A stretch of DNA of 64,000 nt from Embiotoca jacksoni (lineage: Eukaryota > Chordata > Actinopteri > Embiotocidae), in the NCBI GenBank assembly GCA_022577435.1, contig JAKOON010000003.1:6383001-6447000 (forward strand), given 5' to 3'. The position numbers were made by a program, and so were the translations under genes. Below are positions 24,601-38,032 of the stretch, one piece after another; position 1 is the first letter of the stretch, and each line of letters begins with the position of its first letter. The notes beneath the pieces were generated by a model. The model ran no database searches and was not told the origin of the DNA. It was given only the letters and a program-made list of their open reading frames with translations.

Positions 24601-26309
24601 AAACATTGTGTTTCCTGTGAAATTGTCCACACAAAGTGACTTGAAACCACTTTGTCCATGTTGTTTATCCCATTTGCCATAGTACTGATGAAGAAATTTG
24701 TTCGTAAACACTTAGTTTAAGCCGTGGCGCTGTGATGCAGTTTTACATTAGGCTGAGAAAGTGAGACTTAGAATGCTGTTTTCTGTGTAATTGCAGATAC
24801 AAAGTGAAGCCACATTGGCCATGTAGTGTATCCCATTTGCTGATGAAGAAATTGTTCGTAAACACTTAGTTTAAGCCGTGGCGCTGTGATGCAGTTTTAT
24901 ATTAGGCTGAGAAAGTGAGACTTGAAATGCTGTTTTCTGTCTAATTGCAGACACAAAGTGAAGCCACATTGGCCATGTAGTGTATCCCATTTACTGTTGA
25001 CGAAATTTGTTCAGAAACACTTAGTTTAAGCCGTGGCACTGTAATGCAGTTTTACGCTGTTTTTGAGCTTCTCTCGCTGAGATAAGGCTGTTTTTGAAAC
25101 ATTGTGTTTCCTGTGAAATTGTCCACACAGAGTGACTTGAAGCCACTTTGTCCATGTAGTTTATCCCATTTGCCATAGTACTGATGAAGAAATTTGTTCG
25201 TAAACACTTAGTTTAAGCCGTGGCGCTGTGATGCAGTTTTATATTAGGCTGAGAAAGTGAGAATTGAAATGCTGTTTTCTGTGTAATTGCAGATACAATG
25301 TGAAGCCACATTGGCCATGTAGTGTATCCCATTTACTGATGAAGAAATTGTTCGTAAACACTTAGTTTAAGCCGTGGCACTGTAATGCATTTTTATGTTA
25401 TTTTTGAGATTCTCGCTGGGATAAGGCTGTTTTTGAAACATTGTGTTTCCTGTGTAATTGTCCACACAAAGTGACTTGAAACCGCTTTGCCCATGTAGTT
25501 TATCCCATTTGCCATAGGTCTGAGTATGAAACTTGTTTGTAAACACTTAGTTTAAGCCGTGGCGCTGTGACGCAGTTTTACATTAGGCTGAGAAAGTGAG
25601 ACTTGAAATGCTGTTTTCTGTCTAATTGCAGACACAAAGTGAAGACACATTGGCAATGCATTGTATCCCATTTGCTGTTGAAAAAATTTGTTCAGAAACA
25701 CTTAGTTTAAGCCGTGGCACTGTAATGCAGTTTTATGCTGTTTTTGAGCTTCTCTCGCTGAGATAAGGCTGTTTTTGAAACATTGTGTTTCCTGTGAAAT
25801 TGTCCACACAAAGTGACTTGAAACCACTTTGTCCATGTCGTTTATCCCATTTGCCATAGTACTGATGAAGAAATTTGTTCGTAAACACTTGGTTTAAGCC
25901 GTGGCGCTGTGATGCAGTTTTACATTAGGCTGAGAAAGTGAGACTTAGAATGCTGTTTTCTGTGTAATTGCAGATACAAAGTGAAGCCACATTGGCCATG
26001 TAGTGTATCCCATTTGCTGATGAAGAAATTGTTCGTAAACACTTAGTTTAAGCCGTGGCACTGTAATGCAGTTTTACGCTGTTTTTGAGCTTCTCTCGCT
26101 GAGATAAGGCTGTTTTTGAAACATTGTGTTTCCTGTGAAATTGTCCACACAAAGTGACTTGAAGCCACTTTGTCCATGTAGTTTATCCCATTTGCCATAG
26201 TACTGATGAAGAAATTTGTTCGTAAACACTTAGTTTAAGCCGTAGCGCTGTGATGCAGTTTTATATTAGGCTGAGAAAGTGAGAATTGAAATGCTGTTTT
26301 CTGTGTAAT
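21669..26309 (+). repeat. Irregular satellite mosaic with 2.0-2.2 kb spacing
   Basis: The GGCAATGCATTG B monomer recurs at about 21,431, 23,458 and 25,651 (steps 2,027 and 2,193), and the GATGCACTTTTATATTAGG B monomer at 24,382 and 26,578 (2,196). Order between these marks varies, so no single clean unit is defined. CCGTAGCGCTG and CCGTCGCGCTG variants and B-B junctions are frequent. Confidence 0.7.
23886..23939 (+). repeat. A monomer with a GCTG-T-tract micro-expansion
   Basis: Between CTCGCTG and GCTGTTTTTGAAAC the usual 7 bp AGATAAG is replaced by 17 bp, TTTTTGGCTGGTTTTAG. GCTG now occurs at 23,886, 23,906, 23,916 and 23,927, the last three spaced 10-11 bp apart. I saw this form only once in the window. 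Confidence 0.85.
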
Positions 26310-28295
26310 TGCAGACACAAAGTGACTTGAAGCCACTTTGTCCATGTAGTTTATCCCATTTGCCATAGTACTGATGAAGAAATTTGTTCGTAAACACTTA
26401 GTTTAAGCCGTGGCGCTGTGATGCAGTTTTATATTAGGCTGAGAAAGTGAGACTTGAAATGCTGTTTTCTGTCTAATTGCAGACACAAAGTGAAGCCACA
26501 TTGGCCATGTAGTGTATCCCATTTGCTGTTGAAGAAATTTGTTCAGAAACACTTAGTTTAAGCCGTGGCACTGTGATGCACTTTTATATTAGGATGAGAA
26601 AGTGAGAATTGAAATGCTGTTTTCTGTGTAATTGCAGACACAAAGTGACTTGAAGCCACTTTGTCCATGTAGTTTATCCCTTTTGCCATAGTACTGATGA
26701 AGAAATTTGTTCGTAAAAACTTAGTTTAAGCCGTGGCACTGTAATGCAGTTTTATGCTGTTTTTGAGCTTCTCTCGCTGAGATAAGGCTGTTTTTGAAAC
26801 ATTGTGTTTCCTGTGAAATTGTCCACACAAAGTGTCTTGAAACCACTTTGTCCATGTACTTTATCCCATTTGCCATAGTACTGATGAAGAAATTTGTTCG
26901 TAAAACTTAGTTTAAGACGTGGCACTGTAATGCAGTTTTAAATTAGGCTGAGAAAGTGAGACTTGAAATGCTGTTTTCTGTGTAATTGCAGATATAAAGT
27001 GAAGCCACATTGGCCATGTAGTGTATCCCATTTGCTGATGAAGAAATTGTTCGTAAACACTTACTTTAAGCCGTGGCACTGTAATGCATTTTTATGTTAT
27101 TTTTGAGCTTCTCTCGCTGGGATAAGGCTGTTTTTGAAACATTGTGTTTCCTGTGTAATTGTCCACACAAAGTGACTTGAAACCGCTTTGCCCATGTAGT
27201 TTATCCCATTTGCCATAGGTCTGAGTATGAAACTTGTTTGTAAACACTTAGTTTAAGCCGTCGCGCTGTGATGCAGTTTTACATTAGGCTGAGAAAGTGA
27301 GACTTGAAATGCTGTTTTCTGTCTAATTGCAGACACAAAGTGAAGCCACATTGGCCATGTAGTGTATCCCATTTGCTGTTGAAGAAATTTGTTCAGAAAC
27401 ACTTAGTTTAAGCCGTGGCACTGTAATTCAGTTTTATGCTGTTTTTGAGCTTCTCTCGCTGAGATAAGGCTGTTTTTGAAACATTGTGTTTACTGTGAAA
27501 TTGTCCACACAAAGTGACTTGAAGCCACTTTGTCCATGTAGTTTATCCCATTTGCCATAGTACTGATGAAGAAATTTGTTCGTAAACACTTAGTTTAAGC
27601 CGTGGCGCTGTGATGCAGTTTTACATTAGGCTGAGAAAGTGAGACTTAAAATGCTGTTTTCTGTGTAATTGCAGATACAAAGTGAAGCCACACTGGCCAT
27701 GTAGTGTATCCCATTTACTGATGAAGAAATTGTTCGTAAACACTTAGTTTAAGCCGTGGCACTGTAATGCAGTTTTACGCTGTTTTTGAGCTTCTCTCGC
27801 TGAGATAAGGCTGTTTTTGAAACATTGTGTTTCCTGTGTAATTGTCCACACAAAGTGACTTGAAACCGCTTTGCCCATGTAGTGTATCCCATTTGCCATA
27901 GTACTGATGAAGAAATTTGTTCGTAAACACTTAGTTTAAGCCGTGGCGCTGTGATGCAGTTTTATATTAGGCTGAGAAAGTGAGAATTGAAATGCTGTTT
28001 TCTGTGTAATTGCAGATACAATGTGAAGCCACATTGGCCATGTAGTGTATCCCATTTACTGATGAAGAAATTGTTCGTAAACACTTAGTTTAAGCCGTGG
28101 CACTGTAATGCATTTTTATGTTATTTTTGAGATTCTCGCTGGGATAAGGCTGTTTTTGAAACATTGTGTTTCCTGTGTAATTGTCCACACAAAGTGACTT
28201 GAAACCGCTTTGCCCATGTAGTTTATCCCATTTGCCATAGGTCTGAGTATGAAACTTGTTTGTAAACACTTAGTTTAAGCCGTGGCGCTGTGATG
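26310..28295 (+). repeat. Duplicated block, partner at 38,033-40,018
   Basis: The offset is constant at 11,723: GATGCACTTTTATATTAGG (gca at 26,578 and 38,301) and TTAAATTAGGCTGAG (26,938 and 38,661) are shared. Differences include AAAGTGTCTTGAAACC and GTAATTCAG here, and CTCTCCCTGAGGCAAGG and GTGATTCAG in the partner, so the copies have accumulated or exchanged variants. Confidence 0.78.
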
Positions 28296-29999
28296 CAGTT
28301 TTACATTAGGCTGAGAAAGTGAGACTTGAAATGCTGTTTTCTGTCTAATTGCAGACACAAAGTGAAGCCACATTGGCCATGTAGTGTATCCCATTTGCTG
28401 TTGAAGAAATTTGTTCAGAAACACTTAGTTTAAGCCGTGGCACTGTAATGCAGTTTTATGCTGTTTTTGAGCTTCTCTCGCTGAGATAAGGCTGTTTTTG
28501 AAACATTGTGTTTACTGTGAAATTGTCCACACAAAGTGACTTGAAGCCACTTTGTCCATGTAGTTTATCCCATTTGCCATAGTACTGATGAAGAAATTTG
28601 TTCGTAAACACTTAGTTTAAGCCGTGGCGCTGTGATGCAGTTTTATATTAGGCTGAGAAAGTGAGAATTGAAATGCTGTTTTCTGTGTAATTGCAGATAC
28701 AATGTGAAGCCACGTTGGCCATGTAGTGTATCCCATTTACTGATGAAGAAATTGTTCGTAAACACTTAGTTTAAGCCGTGGCACTGTAATGCATTTTTAT
28801 GTTATTTTTGAGATTCTCGCTGGGATAAGGCTGTTTTTGAAACATTGTGTTTCCTGTGTAATTGTCCACACAAAGTGACTTGAAACCGCTTTGCCCATGT
28901 AGTTTATCCCATTTGCCATAGGTCTGAGTATGAAACTTGTTTGTAAACACTTAGTTTAAGCCGTGGCGCTGTGATGCAGTTTTACATTAAGCTGAGAAAG
29001 TGAGACTTAGAATGCTGTTTTCTGTGTAATTGCAGATACAAAGTGAAGCCACATTGGCCATGTAGTGTATCCCATTTGCTGATGAAGAAATTGTTCGGAA
29101 ACACTTAGTTTAAGCCGTGGCACTGTAATGCAGTTTTACGCTGTTTTTGAGCTTCTCTCGCTGAGATAAGGCTGTTTTTGAAACATTGTGTTTCCTGTGT
29201 AATTGTCCACACAAAGTGACTTGAAACCGCTTTGCCCACGTAGTGTATCCCATTTGCCAAAGTTCTGAGTATGAAACTTGTTTGTAAACACTTAGTTTAA
29301 GCCGTGGCGCTGTGATGCAGTTTTACATTAGGCTGAGAAAGTGAGACTTAGAATGCTGTTTTCTGTGTAATTGCAGATACAAAGCGAAGCCAAATTGGCC
29401 ATGTAGTGTATCCCATTTGCTGATGAAGAAATTGTTCGTAAACACTTAGTTTAAGCCGTGGCACTGTAATGCAGTTTTACGCTGTTTTTGAGCTTCTCTC
29501 GCTGAGATAAGGCTGTTTTTGAAACATTGTGTTTCCTGTGAAATTGTCCACACAGAGTGACTTGAAGCCACTTTGTCCATGTAGTTTATCCCATTTGCCA
29601 TAGTACTGATGAAGAAATTTGTTCGTAAACACTTAGTTTAAGCCGTGGCGCTGTGATGCAGTTTTATATTAGGCTGAGAAAGTGAGAATTGAAATGCTTT
29701 TTTCTGTGTAATTGCAGACACAAAGTGACTTGAAGCCACTTTTTCCATGTAGTTTATCCCATTTGCCATATTACTGATGAAGAAATTTGTTCGTAAACAC
29801 TTAGTTTAAGCCGTGGCACTGTAATGTAGTTTTATGCTGTTTTTGAGCTTCTCTCGCTGAGATAAGGCTGTTTTTGAAACATTGTGTTTCCTGTGTAATT
29901 GTCCACACAAAGTGACTTGAAACCACTTTCCCCATGTAGTGTATCCCATTTGCCAAAGTTCTGAGTATGAAACTTGTTTGTAAACACTTAGTTTAAGCC
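28296..29999 (+). repeat. Satellite mosaic including a 681 bp 4-monomer repeat
   Basis: The ACAATGTGAAGCC B monomer recurs at about 28,021 and 28,702, and the surrounding roughly 27.9-28.97 kb holds two copies of a 681 bp unit that fits two A and two short B monomers. Further right come AAAGCGAAGCCAAATTGG short B and CCATATTACTGATG long B monomers, which repeat 2,061 bp later at about 31.3-32.2 kb. Confidence 0.7.
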
Positions 30000-31980
30000 G
30001 TGGCGCTGTGATGCAGTTTTACATTAGGCTGAGAAAGTGAGACTTGAAATGCTGTTTTCTGTCTAATTGCAGACACAAAGTGAAGCCACATTGGCCATGT
30101 AGTGTATCCCATTTGCTGTTGAAGAAATTTGTTCAGAAACACTTAGTTTAAGCCGTGGCACTGTAATGCAGTTTTATGCTGTTTTTGAGCTTCTCTCGCT
30201 GAGATAAGGCTGTTTTTGAAACATTGTGTTTACTGTGAAATTGTCCACACAAAGTGACTTGAAGCCACTTTGTCCATGTAGTTTATCCCATTTGCCATAG
30301 TACTGATGAAGAAATTTGTTCGTAAACACTTAGTTTAAGCCGTGGCGCTGTGATGCAGTTTTACATTAGGCTGAGAAAGTGAGACTTAAAATGCTGTTTT
30401 CTGTGTAATTGCAGATACAAAGTGAAGCCACACTGGCCATGTAGTGTATCCCATTTACTGATGAAGAAATTGTTCGTAAACACTTAGTTTAAGCCGTGGC
30501 ACTGTAATGCAGTTTTACGCTGTTTTTGAGCTTCTCTCGCTGAGATAAGGCTGTTTTTGAAACATTGTGTTTCCTGTGTAATTGTCCACACAAAGTGACT
30601 TGAAACCGCTTTGCCCATGTAGTGTATCCCATTTGCCAAAGTTCTGAGTATGAAACTTGTTTGTAAACACTTAGTTTAAGCCGTGGCGCTGTGATGCAGT
30701 TTTACATTAGGCTGAGAAATTGAGACTTAAAATGCTGTTTTCTGTGTAATTGCAGATACAAAGTGAAGCCACATTGGCCATGTAGTGTATCCCCTTTACT
30801 GATGAAGAAATTGTTCGTAAACACTTAGTTTAAGCCGTGGTACTGTAATGCAGTTTTACGCTGTTTTTGAGCTTCTCTCGCTGAGATAAGGCTGTTTTTG
30901 AAACATTGTGTTTCCTGTGTAATTGTCCACACAAAGTGACTTGAAACCGCTTTGCCCATGTAGTGTATCCAATTTGCCAAAGTTCTGAGTATGAAACTTG
31001 TTTGTAAACACTTAGTTTAAGCCGTGGCGCTGTGATGCAGTTTTACATTAGGCTGAGAAAGTGAGACTTAAAATGCTGTTTTCTGTGTAATTGCAGATAC
31101 AAAGTGAAGCCACATTGGCCATGTAGTGTATCCCCTTTACTGATGAAGAAATTGTTCGTAAACACTTAGTTTAAGCCGTGGTACTGTAATGCAGTTTTAC
31201 GCTGTTTTTGAGCTTCTCTCGCTGAGATAAGGCTGTTTTTGAAACATTGTGTTTCCTGTGTAATTGTCCACACAAAGTGACTTGAAACCGCTTTGCCCAC
31301 GTAGTGTATCCCATTTGCCAAAGTTCTGAGTATGAAACTTGTTTGTAAACACTTAGTTTAAGCCGTGGCGCTGTGATGCAGTTTTACATTAGGCTGAGAA
31401 AGTGAGACTTAGAATGCTGTTTTCTGTGTAATTGCAGATACAAAGCGAAGCCAAATTGGCCATGTAGTGTATCCCATTTGCTGATGAAGAAATTGTTCGT
31501 AAACACTTAGTTTAAGCCGTGGCACTGTAATGCAGTTTTACGCTGTTTTTGAGCTTCTCTCGCTGAGATAAGGCTGTTTTTGAAACATTGTGTTTCCTGT
31601 GAAATTGTCCACACAGAGTGACTTGAAGCCACTTTGTCCATGTAGTTTATCCCATTTGCCATAGTACTGATAAAGAAATTTGTTCGTAAACACTTAGTTT
31701 AAGCCGTGGCGCTGTGATGCAATTTTATATTAGGTTGAGAAAGTGAGAATTGAAATGCTTTTTTCTGTGTAATTGCAGACACAAAGTGACTTGAAGCCAC
31801 TTTGTCCATGTAGTTTATCCCATTTGCCATATTACTGATGAAGAAATTTGTTCGTAAACACTTAGTTTAAGCCGTGGCACTGTAATGTAGTTTTATGCTG
31901 ATTTTGAGCTTCTCTCGCTGAGATAAGGCTGTTTTTGAAACATTGTGTTTCCTGTGTAATTGTCCACACAAAGTGACTTG
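30000..31980 (+). repeat. Duplicated block, partner at 45,421-47,401
   Basis: The offset is constant at 15,421: GTATCCAATTTGCC (30,969 and 46,390) and CAGAGTGACT (31,614 and 47,035). It includes two GCCGTGGTACTG monomers. Part of it has a further copy near 53.5 kb (GTAGCCAATTTGCC, 53,471, 7,081 bp after 46,390). It overlaps the start of the 1580 bp array. Confidence 0.78.
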
Positions 31981-34900
31981 AAACCACTTTCCCCATGTAG
32001 TGTATCCCATTTGCCAATGTTCTGAGTATGAAACTTGTTTGTAAACACTTAGTTTACGCCGTGGCGCTGTGATGCAGTTTTACATTAGGCTGAGAAAGTG
32101 AGACTTGAAATGCTGTTTTCTGTCTAATTGCAGACACAAAGTGAAGCCACATTGGCCATTCAGTGTATCCCATTTGCTGTTGAAGAAATTTGTTCAGAAA
32201 CACTTAGTTTAAGCCGTGGCACTGTAATGCAGTTTTATGCTGTTTTTGAGCTTCTCTCCCTGAGGCAAGGCTGTTTTTGAAACATTGTGTTTACTGTGAA
32301 ATTGTCCACACAAAGTGACTTGAAACCGCTTTGCCCACGTAGTGTATCCCATTTGCCAAAGTTCTGAGTATGAAACTTGTTTGTAAACACTTAGTTTAAG
32401 CCGTGGCGCTGTGATGCAGTTTTACATTAGGCTGAGAAAGTGAGACTTAGAATGCTGTTTTCTGTGTAATTGCAGATACAAAGCGAAGCCAAATTGGCCA
32501 TGTAGTGTATCCCATTTGCTGATGAAGAAATTGTTCGTAAACACTTAGTTTAAGCCGTGGCACTGTAATGCAGTTTTACGCTGTTTTTGAGCTTCTCTCG
32601 CTGAGATAAGGCTGTTTTTGAAACATTGTGTTTCCTGTGAAATTGTCCACACAGAGTGACTTGAAGCCACTTTGTCCATGTAGTTTATCCCATTTGCCAT
32701 AGTACTGATGAAGAAATTTGTTCGTAAACACTTAGTTTAAGCCGTGGCGCTGTGATGCAGTTTTATATTAGGCTGAGAAAGTGAGAATTGAAATGCTTTT
32801 TTCTGTGTAATTGCAGACACAAAGTGACTTGAAGCCACTTTTTCCATGTAGTTTATCCCATTTGCCATATTACTGATGAAGAAATTTGTTCGTAAACACT
32901 TAGTTTAAGCCGTGGCACTGTAATGTAGTTTTATGCTGTTTTTGAGCTTCTCTCGCTGAGATAAGGCTGTTTTTGAAACATTGTGTTTCCTGTGTAATTG
33001 TCCACACAAAGTGACTTGAAACCACTTTCCCCATGTAGTGTATCCCATTTGCCAAAGTTCTGAGTATGAAACTTGTTTGTAAACACTTAGTTTAAGCCGT
33101 GGCACTGTAATGCAGTTTTACGCTGTTTTTGAGCTTCTCTCGCTGAGATAAGGCTGTTTTTGAAACATTGTGTTTCCTGTGAAATTGTCCACACAGAGTG
33201 ACTTGAAGCCACTTTGTCCATGTAGTTTATCCCATTTGCCATAGTACTGATGAAGAAATTTGTTCGTAAACACTTAGTTTAAGCCGTGGCGCTGTGATGC
33301 AGTTTTATATTAGGCTGAGAAAGTGAGAATTGAAATGCTTTTTTCTGTGTAATTGCAGACACAAAGTGACTTGAAGCCACTTTGTCCATGTAGTTTATCC
33401 CATTTGCCATATTACTGATGAAGAAATTTGTTCGTAAACACTTAGTTTAAGCCGTGGCACTGTAATGTAGTTTTATGCTGTTTTTGAGCTTCTCTCGCTG
33501 AGATAAGGCTGTTTTTGAAACATTGTGTTTCCTGTGTAATTGTCCACACAAAGTGACTTGAAACCACTTTCCCCATGTAGTGTATCCCATTTGCCAATGT
33601 TCTGAGTATGAAACTTGTTTGTAAACACTTAGTTTACGCCGTGGCGCTGTGATGCAGTTTTACATTAGGCTGAGAAAGTGAGACTTGAAATGCTGTTTTC
33701 TGTCTAATTGCAGACACAAAGTGAAGCCACATTGGCCATTCAGTGTATCCCATTTGCTGTTGAAGAAATTTGTTCAGAAACACTTAGTTTAAGCCGTGGC
33801 ACTGTAATGCAGTTTTATGCTGTTTTTGAGCTTCTCTCCCTGAGGCAAGGCTGTTTTTGAAACATTGTGTTTACTGTGAAATTGTCCACACAAAGTGACT
33901 TGAAACCGCTTTGCCCACGTAGTGTATCCCATTTGCCAAAGTTCTGAGTATGAAACTTGTTTGTAAACACTTAGTTTAAGCCGTGGCGCTGTGATGCAGT
34001 TTTACATTAGGCTGAGAAAGTGAGACTTAGAATGCTGTTTTCTGTGTAATTGCAGATACAAAGCGAAGCCAAATTGGCCATGTAGTGTATCCCATTTGCT
34101 GATGAAGAAATTGTTCGTAAACACTTAGTTTAAGCCGTGGCACTGTAATGCAGTTTTACGCTGTTTTTGAGCTTCTCTCGCTGAGATAAGGCTGTTTTTG
34201 AAACATTGTGTTTCCTGTGAAATTGTCCACACAGAGTGACTTGAAGCCACTTTGTCCATGTAGTTTATCCCATTTGCCATAGTACTGATGAAGAAATTTG
34301 TTCGTAAACACTTAGTTTAAGCCGTGGCGCTGTGATGCAGTTTTATATTAGGCTGAGAAAGTGAGAATTGAAATGCTTTTTTCTGTGTAATTGCAGACAC
34401 AAAGTGACTTGAAGCCACTTTTTCCATGTAGTTTATCCCATTTGCCATATTACTGATGAAGAAATTTGTTCGTAAACACTTAGTTTAAGCCGTGGCACTG
34501 TAATGTAGTTTTATGCTGTTTTTGAGCTTCTCTCGCTGAGATAAGGCTGTTTTTGAAACATTGTGTTTCCTGTGTAATTGTCCACACAAAGTGACTTGAA
34601 ACCACTTTCCCCATGTAGTGTATCCCATTTGCCAAAGTTCTGAGTATGAAACTTGTTTGTAAACACTTAGTTTAAGCCGTGGCACTGTAATGCAGTTTTA
34701 CGCTGTTTTTGAGCTTCTCTCGCTGAGATAAGGCTGTTTTTGAAACATTGTGTTTCCTGTGAAATTGTCCACACAGAGTGACTTGAAGCCACTTTGTCCA
34801 TGTAGTTTATCCCATTTGCCATAGTACTGATGAAGAAATTTGTTCGTAAACACTTAGTTTAAGCCGTGGCGCTGTGATGCAGTTTTATATTAGGCTGAGA

Positions 34901-36262
34901 AAGTGAGAATTGAAATGCTTTTTTCTGTGTAATTGCAGACACAAAGTGACTTGAAGCCACTTTGTCCATGTAGTTTATCCCATTTGCCATATTACTGATG
35001 AAGAAATTTGTTCGTAAACACTTAGTTTAAGCCGTGGCACTGTAATGTAGTTTTATGCTGTTTTTGAGCTTCTCTCGCTGAGATAAGGCTGTTTTTAAAA
35101 CATTGTGTTTCCTGTGTAATTGTCCACACAAAGTGACTTGAAACCACTTTCCCCATGTAGTGTATCCCATTTGCCAATGTTCTGAGTATGAAACTTGTTT
35201 GTAAACACTTAGTTTACGCCGTGGCGCTGTGATGCAGTTTTACATTAGGCTGAGAAAGTGAGACTTGAAATGCTGTTTTCTGTCTAATTGCAGACACAAA
35301 GTGAAGCCACATTGGCCATTCAGTGTATCCCATTTGCTGTTGAAGAAATTTGTTCAGAAACACTTAGTTTAAGCCGTGGCACTGTAATGCAGTTTTATGC
35401 TGTTTTTGAGCTTCTCTCCCTGAGGCAAGGCTGTTTTTGAAACATTGTGTTTACTGTGAAATTGTCCACACAAAGTGACTTGAAACCGCTTTGCCCACGT
35501 AGTGTATCCCATTTGCCAAAGTTCTGAGTATGAAACTTGTTTGTAAACACTTAGTTTAAGCCGTGGCGCTGTGATGCAGTTTTACATTAGGCTGAGAAAG
35601 TGAGACTTAGAATGCTGTTTTCTGTGTAATTGCAGATACAAAGCGAAGCCAAATTGGCCATGTAGTGTATCCCATTTGCTGTTGAAGAAATTGTTCGTAA
35701 ACACTTAGTTTAAGCCGTGGCACTGTAATGCAGTTTTACGCTGTTTTTGAGCTTCTCTCGCTGAGATAAGGCTGTTTTTGAAACATTGTGTTTCCTGTGA
35801 AATTGTCCACACAGAGTGACTTGAAGCCACTTTGTCCATGTAGTTTATCCCATTTGCCATAGTACTGATGAAGAAATTTGTTCGTAAACACTTAGTTTAA
35901 GCCGTGGCGCTGTGATGCAGTTTTATATTAGGCTGAGAAAGTGAGAATTGAAATGCTTTTTTCTGTGTAATTGCAGACACAAAGTGACTTGAAGCCACTT
36001 TTTCCATGTAGTTTATCCCATTTGCCATATTACTGATGAAGAAATTTGTTCGTAAACACTTAGTTTAAGCCGTGGCACTGTAATGTAGTTTTATGCTGTT
36101 TTTGAGCTTCTCTCGCTGAGATAAGGCTGTTTTTGAAACATTGTGTTTCCTGTGTAATTGTCCACACAAAGTGACTTGAAACCACTTTCCCCATGTAGTG
36201 TATCCCATTTGCCAAAGTTCTGAGTATGAAACTTGTTTGTAAACACTTAGTTTAAGCCGTGG
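31500..36262 (+). repeat. 1580 bp 9-monomer higher-order repeat, three copies
   Basis: Units are about 31,500-33,079, 33,080-34,659 and 34,660-36,239. CTCCCTGAGGCAAGG (tgaggc at 32,261, 33,841, 35,421) and CAGAGTGACT (32,652, 34,232, 35,812) step by exactly 1580. Monomer lengths read in the second unit are 187, 168, 187, 155, 187, 154, 187, 168, 187, which sum to 1580 and put an A-A junction between units. Only scattered single-base differences were seen (CTGATAAAGAAATT and GCTGATTTTGAG in unit 1, TTTTTAAAACATTG in unit 3). Confidence 0.9.
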
Positions 36263-38032
36263 CGCTGTGATGCAGTTTTACATTAGGCTGAGAAAGTGAG
36301 ACTTGAAATGCTGTTTTCTGTCTAATTGCAGACACAAAGTGAAGCCACATTGGCCATTCAGTGTATCCCATTTGCTGTTGAAGAAATTTGTTCAGAAACA
36401 CTTAGTTTAAGCCGTGGCACTGTAATGCATTTTTATGTTATTTTTGAGCTTCTCTCGCTGGGATAAGGCTGTTTTTGAAACATTGTGTTTACTGTGAAAT
36501 TGTCCACACAAAGTGACTTGAAGCCACTTTGTCCATGTAGTTTATCCCATTTGCCATAGTACTGATGAAGAAATTTGTTCGTAAACACTTAGTTTAAGCC
36601 GTGGCGCTGTGATGCAGTTTTACATTAGGCTGAGAAAGTGAGACTTAGAATGCTGTTTTCTGTGTAATTGCAGATACAAAGTGAAGCCACATTGGCCATG
36701 TAGTGTATCCCATTTGCTGATGAAGAAATTGTTCGTAAACACTTACTTTAAGCCGTGGCACTGTAATGCATTTTTATGTTATTTTTGAGCTTCTCTCGCT
36801 GGGATAAGGCTGTTTTTGAAACATTGTGTTTCCTGTGTAATTGTCCACACAAAGTGACTTGAAACCGCTTTGCCCATGTAGTTTATCCCATTTGCCAAAG
36901 TTCTGAGTATGAAACTTGTTTGTAAACACTTAGTTTAAGCCGTGGCGCTGTGATGCAGTTTTACATTAGGCTGAGAAAGTGAGACTTAGAATGCTGTTTT
37001 CTGTGTAATTGCAGATACAAAGCGAAGCCAAATTGGCCATGTAGTGTATCCCATTTGCTGATGAAGAAATTGTTCGTAAACACTTAGTTTAAGCCGTGGC
37101 ACTGTAATGCAGTTTTACGCTGTTTTTGAGCTTCTCTCGCTGAGATAAGGCTGTTTTTGAAACATTGTGTTTCCTGTGAAATTGTCCACACAGAGTGACT
37201 TGAAGCCACTTTGTCCATGTAGTTTATCCCATTTGCCATAGTACTGATGAAGAAATTTGTTCGTAAACACTTAGTTTAAGCCGTGGCGCTGTGATGCAGT
37301 TTTATATTAGGCTGAGAAAGTGAGAATTGAAATGCTTTTTTCTGTGTAATTGCAGACACAAAGTGACTTGAAGCCACTTTGTCCATGTAGTTTATCCCAT
37401 TTGCCATATTACTGATGAAGAAATTTGTTCGTAAACACTTAGTTTAAGCCGTGGCGCTGTGATGCAGTTTTACATTAGGCTGAGAAAGTGAGACTTAGAA
37501 TGCTGTTTTCTGTGTAATTGCAGATACAAAGTGAAGCCACATTGGCCATGTAGTGTATCCCATTTGCTGATGAAGAAATTGTTCGTAAACACTTACTTTA
37601 AGCCGTGGCACTGTAATGCATTTTTATGTTATTTTTGAGCTTCTCTCGCTGGGATAAGGCTGTTTTTGAAACATTGTGTTTCCTGTGTAATTGTCCACAC
37701 AAAGTGACTTGAAACCGCTTTGCCCATGTAGTTTATCCCATTTGCCATAGGTCTGAGTATGAAACTTGTTTGTAAACACTTAGTTTAAGCCGTGGCGCTG
37801 TGATGCAGTTTTACATTAGGCTGAGAAAGTGAGACTTAGAATGCTGTTTTCTGTGTAATTGCAGATACAAAGTGAAGCCACATTGGCCATGTAGTGTATC
37901 CCATTTGCTGATGAAGAAATTGTTCGGAAACACTTAGTTTAAGCCGTGGCACTGTAATGCAGTTTTACGCTGTTTTTGAGCTTCTCTCGCTGAGATAAGG
38001 CTGTTTTTGAAACATTGTGTTTCCTGTGAAAT
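36263..38032 (+). repeat. Satellite mosaic with an 850 bp 5-monomer step
   Basis: About 36,570-36,895 recurs at about 37,420-37,745, an offset of 850 that equals two 187, two 154 and one 168 bp monomers. The AAAGCGAAGCCAAATTGG and CAGAGTGACT monomers (37,191) between them come from the neighbouring 1580 bp family. Only satellite is present. Confidence 0.72.

Noticed and set aside
32905..33105. Minus-strand 66-codon frame, repeated at 34,485-34,685
   Set aside because: The 1580 bp spacing is the higher-order repeat period; the frame is translated satellite.
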